Shown here: one piece after another, positions 34,503 to 43,058 of the stretch
How the letters are laid out: every line of letters starts with the position of its first letter
How positions within the stretch are numbered: the stretch's first letter is position 1
NCBI GenBank assembly: GCA_028817895.1
Contig: JAPPOQ010000033.1
Coordinates: forward strand, 62,001-126,000
Source: Ahrensia sp.
GTDB lineage: Bacteria > Pseudomonadota > Alphaproteobacteria > Rhizobiales > Rhizobiaceae
Length of the DNA: 64,000 nt
Direction: 5' to 3'
Translations under genes and position numbers: made by a program
The notes under the pieces: generated by a model
Database searches by the model: none
Seen by the model: only the letters and a program-made list of their open reading frames with translations
What the model was told of the DNA's origin: nothing

Positions 34503-35030
34503 TCGGGGAAAAATCAAGAGGCAAATCCGAGGCACAAACGTCGCAACGCAAGGCCCGTTGGAGAACTGGCAGCCAAGCTGATCGATCCGGTGATCGAACG
34601 GCGTGCCGGCATGTCGATGGATATTCTGGCCTCCTGGGAAGAGATCGTTGGTGAACAGCATGCGGCGCATACGAGACCGCAGCGTCTGGACTGGCCGCGT
34701 TCGCGAGACGACGAAACGCCGTTTGAACCGGCAACGCTGATCGTCGCCTGCGCCGGACCGCAAGCCGTGTTTGTTCAGGCGGACGGCGACACCATCATCT
34801 CACGGGTCAACGCCTATTTCGGTTTCAACGCCGTCTCCCGCCTCAAAATCGTGCAACGGCCGACTAAATCAGCGCAAAAAGCGGAGTTGCGTCCCGAAAC
34901 ACCGCTTCCGACCCACAAACAAGAGCGCCTCAGCGATCTGGTATCGTCCATTGACAATCCAGCCCTGCGCGACGCTCTGACGCGGCTGGGGCAGGGCGTG
35001 TTCACAACTGGTTCAACAACGAAACGATAG
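34494..35030 (+). CDS. DUF721 family protein (DciA-like)
   Basis: A 178-residue DUF721 protein. The N-terminal core (about 20-115) shows RPVGELAAKLIDPVIERRAG, then ILASWEEIVGE and the final VNAYFGFNAVSRLKIVQ strand; the tail is polar. The family includes DciA, which helps load the replicative helicase in many bacteria. The start is a TTG at 34494, since no ATG lies upstream of the conserved core. The gene is divergent from mutY with overlapping or nearly touching 5' ends and is followed by the DsbA-like gene, the usual order in Hyphomicrobiales. Confidence 0.82.
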   Translation: MRHSGKNQEANPRHKRRNARPVGELAAKLIDPVIERRAGMSMDILASWEEIVGEQHAAHTRPQRLDWPRSRDDETPFEPATLIVACAGPQAVFVQADGDTIISRVNAYFGFNAVSRLKIVQRPTKSAQKAELRPETPLPTHKQERLSDLVSSIDNPALRDALTRLGQGVFTTGSTTKR

Positions 35031-35132
35031 GCTTCCCACCAGCGTTTCACTTGATCAAAATAACGCCGCAAACCCTGCTATACAGCCAGCAGTGGCCGGC
35101 AGATGTGATCGGGCGAACCAAGGGATCGGACC

Positions 35133-35771
35133 ATGAAAAACCTCATCATCAACCGCCGTCAGGCCATCGCAGCGATGGGCGCGGCTTCTGCAGTCGCCTT
35201 TGCTGGCGGGCTTCCGGCTCATGCCGAAACGGTATCAGGCCTGTTTGACGATATGCCGCTGGACGACATCGTCATGGGTGATGTCAACGCGAAGGTGACC
35301 ATCGTCGAATATGCCTCGATGACCTGCCCGCACTGCAAGTCGTTTCACGAGAAAATTCTGCCCGGCATCAAGCAGAGCTATATCGACACCGGCAAGGCAA
35401 AATACATTCTCCGGCCTTTCCCTTTCGATGGTGACCGGCGCGGTGAGGCGGCCTTCATGCTGGCCAAATGCGCGGGCGACGACAAATATTACGCCATGAT
35501 TGATGAGCTGTTTCGCACGCAGGATGTCTGGGCGGGCGGTGGCAACCCGGTGCCGGAATTGATGCGAATCGCGAAGTTTGCCGGCATGGGTGAGGAGGAA
35601 TTCAGGGCCTGCCTCGGCAATCAGGAATTGCTCACAAAAATCATCCAGGGCCGCAACAAGGCTGTGCAGGAGTTTCGCGTTCAGGCGACGCCTACAGTGT
35701 TCGTCAACAATGAGAAACTTGGGGATTCACGGCTGGAAACCGTCAGCAAGGCAATTGAGGCTGCTCTCTAG
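35133..35771 (+). CDS. DsbA-like periplasmic thiol oxidoreductase
   Basis: A 212-residue exported thioredoxin-fold protein. The signal sequence has a twin-Arg-like start (NRRQAIAAMGAAS) and ends near AHA (about residue 31). The active site is CPHC in ASMTCPHCKSF near residues 66-69, followed by a helical insertion, and the cis-Pro loop is ATPTVFVN. It would introduce or isomerise disulfides in the periplasm; sequences of this type are annotated DsbA or BdbD-like. The DUF721, thioredoxin-like and SMC order is conserved in relatives. Whether export is Sec or Tat cannot be decided. Confidence 0.9.
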   Translation: MKNLIINRRQAIAAMGAASAVAFAGGLPAHAETVSGLFDDMPLDDIVMGDVNAKVTIVEYASMTCPHCKSFHEKILPGIKQSYIDTGKAKYILRPFPFDGDRRGEAAFMLAKCAGDDKYYAMIDELFRTQDVWAGGGNPVPELMRIAKFAGMGEEEFRACLGNQELLTKIIQGRNKAVQEFRVQATPTVFVNNEKLGDSRLETVSKAIEAAL

Positions 35772-35885
35772 TGCTATAGCCAGCCGCAAGTCACAGCTTG
35801 CCTGGCGGGCGTGACGTTGCATTGAACGGGGCTGTGGTGCCGACAAATCCCGGTCGGCCACGCTCCGAACCAGAGGTGTGCGGCG

Positions 35886-38800
35886 ATGGAATTCAACAGG
35901 CTTAGGCTTTTGGGCTTCAAGTCCTTTGTCGAGCCGACCGAATTTGCCATTGAGCGTGGGCTGACGGGCGTGGTTGGCCCCAATGGCTGCGGCAAGTCGA
36001 ACCTCGTCGAAGCGTTGCGTTGGGTGATGGGGGAAAACTCCTACAAGAACATGCGCGCCGCCTCGATGGATGAGGTGATTTTCTCCGGCTCCGGCAATCG
36101 TCCTTCTCGCAACATGGCGGAAGTGGCGCTGTTTCTCGACAATGCCAAACGCCTCGCGCCTGCGGCCTTCAATGACGCAGACGAATTGCAGGTCTCGCGC
36201 CGTATCGAACGCGAAGCGGGGTCCGTCTACCGCATCAATGGCCGCGATGTGCGCGCCAAAGATGTGCAACTGCTGTTTGCCGATGTTTCGACGGGTGCGC
36301 GGTCGCCATCCATGATCGGCCAGGGCCGCATCGGCGAGTTGATTTCCGCCAAGCCCCAGGCTCGCCGCGCTCTGTTGGAAGAGGCGGCTGGAATTTCCGG
36401 CCTCCACTCGCGTCGCCATGAAGCCGAATTGCGCTTGCGTGCTGCCGAGAACAATCTGGAGCGGCTTGAGGACGTGATCGCGCAGCTCGATGCGCAGTTG
36501 GAAAGCCTGAAACGGCAGGCCCGACAGGCAACGCGTTATCGCAACATCGCTGGAGACATTCGCCGCGCTGAAGCCACGCTTCTGCATCTTCGCTGGATCG
36601 CGACAAGGCAGCAATTGAGCGATGCGGAGAAGGCTTTTCAGGCGGCGACCGTTTCGGTTGGCGAGGCTGCGCTCGTGCAAACCGAAGCGGCCAAGGCGCA
36701 GGCCATCATTGCCAGCCAGTTGCCGAAGGCGCGCGATGCCGAATCGCAGGCTGCCACTGCACTTCAAAGTCTTTTGGTTGCGCAAAGGCAGCTTGAGGAC
36801 GAGGCGATTCGGATGACCCGACGCCGTGAAGAGATGCAGGCGCGCGCCGAACAATTGCAGGGCGACATAGCGCGCGAAGAGCGTCTGGTTTCTGAAAACA
36901 GCGATATCATCTCCCATCTGGATGCCGAAGAGGCTCAACTTCAACGCGAGGCAGATGGCAGTGGCGAGCGTGAGGAGGCTCTGAAGGCAGCCTTGGACGA
37001 TGCCGCAGCACGTTTGGCGACGAGCGAAGAACATCTGGGTCAGTTGACCGGAAAAAGAGCTGCCGCTCAGGCCAGTGCCGACCAGGCGCAACGAGATTTG
37101 CGGGAGACCACCGCGCGTTGCGACCGGCTGCAACAACAGGAAGAGCAGGCCAATCGCGAACTTTCAGCGCTTGAGGGTGAAATAGCGGCTCAATCGCAGG
37201 TTCAGTCAATGAGTAAAGCCCTGTCGGAGGCCGAGGGAACGTTCGAGACGGCACAGAAGAACTCCACCGAATGCGAGCGCCATCTCGAAGCGATGCGCCT
37301 TGCCGAGCAGGAGGCGAGCAAACCCGTCGCGGATGCCAAACAGCGTCTCAACAGCATCGAAACCGAGGCAAAAACGCTCTCCAAAGTGATCAATGCCGGA
37401 GGTGCCGATCTGTTTGCGCCGGTTCTAGACGAGATCCGGGTCGAACAGGGCTACGAGAAAGCCTTGGGCGCCGCTCTCGGCGAAGATCTGGACAGTCCCA
37501 TAGACGCCTCCGCTCCGTCTCACTGGGCGGTGATCGAAGCGGGCAACGACCCAGACCTGCCGGACGGCGTGGAGGCGCTTTCTTCGCGAGTGCAGTCACC
37601 TGAAGCCCTGTCGCGTCGACTGGCGCAAATCGGCGTGGTGGACAGGGCCGATGGCGACCGTCTCGCAAAACACCTGTCTGCCGGGCAAAGGCTCGTCACG
37701 TTGCAGGGTGATCTGTGGCGCTGGGATGGATTTCGCGCTTCCGCCGAGGCGCCAACCGCCTCTGCCGTCAAGCTTGAGCAGAAAAACCGGCTGGCTGAAC
37801 TGGACGAGGCGGCTGTTGCGACGGTCAAAGAACTGCGCAGGCTCGAAACAGAGCATCATGAAACGCAACAGGCGCTGCAGCAGGCGACCGAGGCTGATCG
37901 ATCTGCCCGCGATACCGTTCGTGAGGCACAGGGCGCGGCTTCGCATGCTCGACAGGCCTTGGCCGAAGCAGAGCGCTCGGTCTCGCAACTGGCCAATCGC
38001 CGTTCCGCTCTCTCTGAAGCCCTGTCGCGGATTGGCTATGACCTCGTTGAAGCGCGAGCCCAGCAGGTCGCAGCACAACATGCACAGTCCAGCCTTCCGG
38101 ACATCGAAGCCCTGAATGGCGAAATTCTCTCGGGTCGAGATGCAGTGTCGCAACTGCGCTCCCAGGCCCTGGATGCGGGAGCGGCATATGAAGGGTTGCA
38201 ACGGGAAAACCGGGCTCGCAACGACCGGCTTTCCGCTATTGCACGCGAGCGCGAAACGTGGCGCGGGCGTCTCACGGGTGCTGATCGGCAATTGGCGACG
38301 CTTCGAGAGCGTCTTGATGAGGTGCAGGCGGAAATCGCCATCGCCGATGAAGCGCCGGACGACATAGCCGTCAAACGCCGTGCTCTCATGGCGCAGATTG
38401 AGGAGGCCGAAACAAAGCGCAAGGACGCTGCCGACGCTTTGGCGAGCTTGGAGAACGATCAGCGAGACGCCGACAAAGCGGCGACGGTTGCGATTGATGC
38501 CTTGTCTGAAAACAAGCAGCAAGCAGCCCGTGCAGAAGAGCGCGTCGATGCGGCGTCACAACGACGTGCAGAAATTGAAGACCGCATCCGCGAGGAAATC
38601 CAATGCGAGCCGCATGAGGCGATTGCGCGAACGGGTCTGAAGGAGGACGCTGATCTTCCCGACGCCGAGCAGATCGAGCGGAAGCTGGAGCGCCTCAAGG
38701 TCGAGCGGGAAAGGCTGGGTGCGGTTAATCTGCGGGCTGAGGAAGAGCAGCGCGAAATCGACCAGCAGCGCAGCGGTCTCGTCAGCGAGCGCGATGATCT

Positions 38801-39341
38801 GCTTGAAGCGATCGCCGAGTTGCGCAAAGGGATTTCCAGTCTGAACCGGGAGGGGCGCGAGCGATTGCTTGCCGCCTTTGATGATGTCAACGCCCAGTTC
38901 CAGAAGCTGTTTGCCCATCTGTTCGGGGGCGGGACGGCAGAGTTGCAACTGGTGGAAAGCGATGATCCGCTGGAAGCCGGTCTGGAAATATTGGCGCGTC
39001 CTCCCGGCAAGAAGCCGCAAACGATGACGCTCCTTTCGGGGGGTGAACAGGCACTGACAGCATTGGCACTCATATTCGCGGTGTTTCTGACCAACCCGGC
39101 CCCGATCTGCGTGCTGGATGAGGTCGATGCCCCGCTTGATGATCACAACGTTGAGCGCTTCTGCAATCTTATGGATCAGATGAGCGAGACCACCGACACG
39201 CGCTTTGTGATCATCACCCACAACCCGATCACCATGGCCCGCATGGATCGCCTGTTCGGTGTGACGATGGCCGAGCGCGGTGTGAGCCAACTGGTCAGCG
39301 TCGACCTCAAAACTGCGGAGAGTTATCGGGAAGCGGGGTAG
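35886..39341 (+). CDS. smc: Chromosome segregation ATPase SMC
   Basis: A 1151-residue structural-maintenance-of-chromosomes protein, the core of the ScpAB-SMC complex that compacts and separates chromosomes. The N-terminal head has Walker A GPNGCGKSN (about 33-41), followed by long coiled coil (about 165-490), a hinge around 495-640 and a returning coiled coil (to about 1000). The C-terminal head has the signature LLSGGEQALTALAL and Walker B ICVLDEVDAPLDD. Its length is normal. ATG 35886 opens on MEFNRLRLLGFKSF, the conserved start. It stands alone in its operon; scpA and scpB are not nearby. Confidence 0.96.
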   Translation: MEFNRLRLLGFKSFVEPTEFAIERGLTGVVGPNGCGKSNLVEALRWVMGENSYKNMRAASMDEVIFSGSGNRPSRNMAEVALFLDNAKRLAPAAFNDADELQVSRRIEREAGSVYRINGRDVRAKDVQLLFADVSTGARSPSMIGQGRIGELISAKPQARRALLEEAAGISGLHSRRHEAELRLRAAENNLERLEDVIAQLDAQLESLKRQARQATRYRNIAGDIRRAEATLLHLRWIATRQQLSDAEKAFQAATVSVGEAALVQTEAAKAQAIIASQLPKARDAESQAATALQSLLVAQRQLEDEAIRMTRRREEMQARAEQLQGDIAREERLVSENSDIISHLDAEEAQLQREADGSGEREEALKAALDDAAARLATSEEHLGQLTGKRAAAQASADQAQRDLRETTARCDRLQQQEEQANRELSALEGEIAAQSQVQSMSKALSEAEGTFETAQKNSTECERHLEAMRLAEQEASKPVADAKQRLNSIETEAKTLSKVINAGGADLFAPVLDEIRVEQGYEKALGAALGEDLDSPIDASAPSHWAVIEAGNDPDLPDGVEALSSRVQSPEALSRRLAQIGVVDRADGDRLAKHLSAGQRLVTLQGDLWRWDGFRASAEAPTASAVKLEQKNRLAELDEAAVATVKELRRLETEHHETQQALQQATEADRSARDTVREAQGAASHARQALAEAERSVSQLANRRSALSEALSRIGYDLVEARAQQVAAQHAQSSLPDIEALNGEILSGRDAVSQLRSQALDAGAAYEGLQRENRARNDRLSAIARERETWRGRLTGADRQLATLRERLDEVQAEIAIADEAPDDIAVKRRALMAQIEEAETKRKDAADALASLENDQRDADKAATVAIDALSENKQQAARAEERVDAASQRRAEIEDRIREEIQCEPHEAIARTGLKEDADLPDAEQIERKLERLKVERERLGAVNLRAEEEQREIDQQRSGLVSERDDLLEAIAELRKGISSLNREGRERLLAAFDDVNAQFQKLFAHLFGGGTAELQLVESDDPLEAGLEILARPPGKKPQTMTLLSGGEQALTALALIFAVFLTNPAPICVLDEVDAPLDDHNVERFCNLMDQMSETTDTRFVIITHNPITMARMDRLFGVTMAERGVSQLVSVDLKTAESYREAG

Positions 39342-39780
39342 GGCGAAGGCTCTGTCCCAAGTAAACATTTTCTCGCAACGACGTCCCCAATTCTGAGGTT
39401 TGACGAGAATTGTGAGAATTGGACCTTTTGTGACTTGCCCAACGACCAACCAGTCATCCGTCATACCGGGCCTTGTGCCCGGTATCCAGTTTCGCAACCC
39501 CGAACGAAACCAGTCGCCACTTTCTGGATTCCGGCGACAAGCGCCGGAATGACAAATTGGTGGTGGACTTGCCGCGCCGCCATCCCGGCCCGAGGGAGCC
39601 GGAACCAGCCTCAGTCTGAATGCTTCGCAATTTTGTATTGCCGCGGCCAATCAGCGTCCGCAAGTTGGCACAGTTGTTCACATGTGTCTTGAACGCCAGC
39701 ACAGCGCTTAATTGAATGGGGCTATCATGTTCTGGGACCGCGGCTGCTGCGGACCTCTGACGAACGGAGTAGTGTTCGAA
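39342..39780. other. Intergenic gap after smc
   Basis: No convincing gene is seen in these 439 bases. They contain the two mirrored palindromes annotated at 39461-39554, a partly similar G/C-rich stretch (39586-39611) and otherwise ordinary low-complexity-free sequence, then the promoter of the following toxin-antitoxin locus. Confidence 0.6.
39461..39554. repeat. Two copies of a dispersed palindromic repeat, inverted
   Basis: Copy A: ATACCGGGC (39463-39471), loop CTTGT, GCCCGGTAT (39477-39485). Copy B: ATTCCGGCG (39528-39536), loop ACAAG, CGCCGGAAT (39542-39550). The loops are reverse complements and the flanks match (TCAT before, CCAG after copy A; CTGG before, ATGA after copy B), so B is an inverted copy of A 42 bases away. 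Stems differ by compensatory changes, keeping the hairpins. Such 25-30 base GTCATNCCGG-type palindromes are common between genes in Alphaproteobacteria. Confidence 0.7.
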
Positions 39781-39810
39781 TTGACGAATTATACCTTTTT
39801 AAGTATAATT
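39781..39810 (+). promoter_or_regulatory. Promoter and palindromic operator of the second toxin-antitoxin locus
   Basis: TTGACG (39781-39786) and a perfect TATAAT (39804-39809) are separated by 17 bases. An inverted repeat, AATTATAC (39787-39794) and GTATAATT (39803-39810), covers the spacer and the -10. The predicted +1 is at about 39816, the A of the toxin ATG, so this message would also be leaderless. Confidence 0.75.
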
Positions 39811-39815
39811 CCCGA

Positions 39816-40136
39816 ATGTGGTCGGTTGAGTTTTTGGACGAAGACGTGCTCGCAGAGATGGATGCACAACCAAAAGACATCAGGGCAAAATTTGAACATA
39901 TCGTTCGATTGATAGAGGCCAACGGCCTTGAGCGCGTGCATGAACCCTACATCAAACACCTGGAAGGCAAGCTTTGAGAAATGCGCATGAAAGGTAGGGA
40001 TACGATTGCTCGTGCCATTTACGTGACCGCAGTTGAGAAACGTATCATTATCCTTCGTGTTTTCACTAAGAAGTCCCAAAGAACGCCCCGCCGCGAGATC
40101 GAAACCGCTTTGAGCAGAGCAATGGAGGTAGACTAA
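39816..40136 (+). pseudogene. RelE-family toxin interrupted by an in-frame TGA
   Basis: ATG 39816 opens a 106-codon frame that runs to TAA 40134-40136 except for a single TGA at 39975-39977 (codon 54). The two halves join without frameshift into a phage Gp49/RelE-like toxin: an N-terminal MWSVEFLDEDVLAEMDAQ, then HLEGKL*EMRMKGRD, then IARAIYVTA and an IIILRVFTKKSQRTP core. In relatives the broken position is Trp (KLWE-type), so one base change TGG to TGA explains it. The 53-residue product before the stop lacks the catalytic C-terminal half. Promoter, operator and antitoxin are intact, so this looks recent. Confidence 0.78.
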
Positions 40137-40444
40137 TGACAGCGGAGAGAAAGAAGTCGATTCCCGTACAGGTGGCCTTTGACACATGGCACAGAGACCG
40201 GGAATATGTGGCGGAGTTTGCCGCACTCAAAAACGAATTTGATCTTGCAGACCAGTTCATCAAAGCGCGTGGCGCGGCAGGGCTGACACAGCAAGAGCTG
40301 GCTCAACGCATGAAAACGTCGCAGTCTTATATTGCGCGGCTTGAAGGCGGCAAGGAAACGCCGTCTACGCGTACCCTTAACCGCTTTGCAGAAGCTACAG
40401 GGCATCGTGTCGTAATCAATTTTGAGCCGCTTGCAGCGCAGTAG
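40136..40444 (+). CDS. XRE-family antitoxin next to the broken RelE-like toxin
   Basis: A 102-residue protein with a helix-turn-helix at about 48-90 (GLTQQELAQRMKTSQSYIAR), ending in a GGKETPSTRTLNRFAEATGH stretch, typical of HigA-like antitoxins of the toxin-first type. The ATG shares its A with the stop of the toxin frame (TAATG). It should bind the palindrome at 39787-39810. Since the toxin is interrupted, the protein may persist only as a regulator, or may counter toxins of related loci. No gene follows on the same strand. Confidence 0.85.
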   Translation: MTAERKKSIPVQVAFDTWHRDREYVAEFAALKNEFDLADQFIKARGAAGLTQQELAQRMKTSQSYIARLEGGKETPSTRTLNRFAEATGHRVVINFEPLAAQ

Positions 40445-40518
40445 TTCTTATTTTTGTTCAAGGTGGCGTGGCGGGTACTCTGTCGCAGGAACGAGTGCAC
40501 TGCGTCGGCAATCGCCAA

Positions 40519-42948
40519 TCAGTCACGCACCAACCCATTTCCAGCATCATAAAGCGGCTGATTGATCGGCGAGGCGGTTAGCTCTTTGCCGAGCACGAGA
40601 ACCGAAAGCTCGCTGGCGACGCCCGCATCCACAAACGCATAGGCGATATTCTTGCCGACACGATGGCCCCATCCGGCGCTGGTCACAGTACCGACGACTT
40701 TGCCGTCTCGGACAACACTGTCGCCAAGATGGGCGGGTGTGGTGGTGCTGTCGAGCTCCAGCGTGACCAACCGGCGGCGCGGCCCGTTCGCGATCATTGT
40801 CTCCAAAGCAGCCTTTCCGACGAAATCCTTGTCCATCTTCACGAAGCGGTCGAGGCCGGTCTCGTATGGATTGAACTCCGTAATGAGATCCGCCTTCCAG
40901 TGCAGATAGCCCTTTTCAAGCCGCATGCTTTCGACCGCGCGCAAACCGAAATAGCCGATGCCGTGATCCGCCCCAGCCGTCATGAGCAGATCGTGAACCA
41001 ACACGGATTGCTCGACCGGGACATGGATTTCGTAGGCCAATTCGCCCGAAAAGCTGACCGACATGGCGGTGACCGGGACTGGACCGATATGCAGCGATCG
41101 AACTGAAAGCCAGGGAAACGCGTCGCGCGAAACGTCATTGCGGGGGCAGGCGGTGGCGAGGACGTTGCGCGCTTTCGGTCCGGCCAGAACGAGAATGGTA
41201 TCGCTGTTGGTCAGGCTGCGGATTTCGATATCACTGTTTGCGGGCTGATGTTCGCGCAACCAGTCCATGTCGTGATATTCGGACGCAGCGGCTGAGCCAT
41301 ACCAGATGCGGTTTTCACGCAGCACAGCAAGCGTCGCTTCGCCTTTCACCATGCCGTGGAGATTGAGGAAGTAACATAGCCCAACCTTGCCGGTTTTGCG
41401 TGGGACGCGCGAGCACATGATGCCATCGAGCCAATCCAGGACACCTTCACCGGTGATCTCAAAGCGGTTGAATCCGTTGACCTCACACAGCCCAACGCCG
41501 TTTTGTACGCGTGCCACCTCATTCGCGACGAGATCATGCACCGCGTTGAAGTTGAAGGAGTGGTCCTCTTCAAAGTCCGTTGAGGGCTTGATATAGTCCA
41601 TCCGCTCCCAACCATTGACGGGCGCAAAGGATGCCCCTGCGGCCTTCAAAATGGGGGTAAGAGGCGTCATCTTCGCGTTGCGACCTGCCGGTCGGTGCTC
41701 ATGTGGCCGGTGGAAGCGAAACTCGTTTTGATAGTCTTCAATAGCCTTCAGCGCTGTGAATTCCTGCGTCGAGTGGCGCGTGAAGCGGCGCGGATCGAGG
41801 CACCATGTGTCGTAACACGCTTCGCCATGGGCGATGATCTGGGCCAACAGCCAACCATGGCCTCCGCCTTCGCCAAGCCCGGCGCGCAGCCCGGTGATGC
41901 AATAGGCATTGCGCTTTCCAGGAATCTTCCCGACCAGCGGAAGCCCGTCGGGCGTATATGTGATTGGCCCATTGATGACGGAGTGAATGCCCGCTTCCTC
42001 AAGACAGGGCAGGCGACGAAACGCACCCTCCATGACATCTGTCACGCGATCTAGATCATCCGGGCAAAGCGCATTGGTGAAATCAGGTGAAATACCGTCC
42101 AGTCCCCAAGTCTTGCAGTCCTGCTCGTAAAAGCCGACCAGCAGCCCCTTCTTTTCCGCCCGTTGGTAGAAATCATCCTGAGGACAGCGGATCAGTGGCA
42201 CGCGAAAGTCAGCGCCGTGAGTTTGCTCAAGTTCTTCAATCTCAGCCAGCGGCCCGGTGAGCATGTACTGATGTTCCATCGATGCGACCGGATGCTCGAC
42301 ACCCATCATCGCGCCGATCTCATTGCAGCGATAACCACCGGCATTGACGATCATCTCGCAGGCAATGTCGCCATTTTGAGTGTGCACGATCCAGCTGTGG
42401 TCGGACTTTTGCGTGAGTCCGGTCACGGGATTGTGACGATAGACTTCCGCGCCCGCCTTGCGCGCGCGACGGGCAAGGGCCTGACACAATTGCGCCGGGT
42501 CGATGTCGCCATCCAGCGGATCCCACAAAGCGCCCAGCAGACCGTCCGTGCTGATCAGTGGATGGCGTTTCTTTGACTCTTCAGCGTCCAACAGTTCGAA
42601 ATTGACCCCCATGCCCTTCGCCATGGAGATGAAGTGATTGTAGCCGTCAATGTGCCATTGCTGTGTGGCGAGGCGCAGACCGCCCGTGGCGTGATGATAG
42701 TTGATCGGATAGTCAGGATCGTCCGCCAATTCCTTGTAAAGGTTGATCGAATGCGTCTTCAGCCCGACCATGGTCTGGTTTGGGCCAAAATTCGTCACCT
42801 GCGCTGCCGAATGCCATGTCGTGCCAGAGGTGAGTTCATCGCGCTCAATAAGAACACAGTCCGAGATGCCTTCTTGCGTAAGATGATAAAGCGTCGAGCA
42901 GCCTGCGATGCCGCCGCCAATGACCACGATCCTTGCTTGCGTTTTCAT
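40519..42948 (-). CDS. FAD-dependent DMGDH/sarcosine-dehydrogenase-like oxidoreductase
   Basis: About 809 residues. The N-terminal DAO-type FAD domain starts with IVVIGGGIAGCSTLYHL and has the likely flavin-linked His in SGTTWHSAAQ. The C-terminal half is a GcvT-like folate-binding domain (about 420-800: GVGLCEVNGFNRFEITG, then GDSVVRDGKVVGTVTSAGWG). This is the arrangement of dimethylglycine and sarcosine dehydrogenases, which oxidise N-methyl groups and pass them to tetrahydrofolate. ATG 42948 has GAGGGAC upstream; an in-frame ATG at 42996 lacks support. It is divergent from an MttB-family methyltransferase, which suggests demethylation of a quaternary or tertiary amine. Confidence 0.9.
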   Translation of the reverse strand: MKTQARIVVIGGGIAGCSTLYHLTQEGISDCVLIERDELTSGTTWHSAAQVTNFGPNQTMVGLKTHSINLYKELADDPDYPINYHHATGGLRLATQQWHIDGYNHFISMAKGMGVNFELLDAEESKKRHPLISTDGLLGALWDPLDGDIDPAQLCQALARRARKAGAEVYRHNPVTGLTQKSDHSWIVHTQNGDIACEMIVNAGGYRCNEIGAMMGVEHPVASMEHQYMLTGPLAEIEELEQTHGADFRVPLIRCPQDDFYQRAEKKGLLVGFYEQDCKTWGLDGISPDFTNALCPDDLDRVTDVMEGAFRRLPCLEEAGIHSVINGPITYTPDGLPLVGKIPGKRNAYCITGLRAGLGEGGGHGWLLAQIIAHGEACYDTWCLDPRRFTRHSTQEFTALKAIEDYQNEFRFHRPHEHRPAGRNAKMTPLTPILKAAGASFAPVNGWERMDYIKPSTDFEEDHSFNFNAVHDLVANEVARVQNGVGLCEVNGFNRFEITGEGVLDWLDGIMCSRVPRKTGKVGLCYFLNLHGMVKGEATLAVLRENRIWYGSAAASEYHDMDWLREHQPANSDIEIRSLTNSDTILVLAGPKARNVLATACPRNDVSRDAFPWLSVRSLHIGPVPVTAMSVSFSGELAYEIHVPVEQSVLVHDLLMTAGADHGIGYFGLRAVESMRLEKGYLHWKADLITEFNPYETGLDRFVKMDKDFVGKAALETMIANGPRRRLVTLELDSTTTPAHLGDSVVRDGKVVGTVTSAGWGHRVGKNIAYAFVDAGVASELSVLVLGKELTASPINQPLYDAGNGLVRD

Positions 42949-43058
42949 TGTACCGTCCCTCAAAGCCATAGCATCATACGGTTTAGCGCCGAACACCGCG
43001 TTTGTCGCTTGAGAAGTTTCGCGTCACCAGTAATGTCGGGCATAGAGGAGCAGAAAAA

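Noticed and set aside
39975-39977. TGA as a selenocysteine codon in the RelE-like toxin.
   Set aside because: The family has Trp here and not Cys, and I see no bacterial SECIS-type hairpin immediately after the codon. A nonsense change TGG to TGA is simpler.
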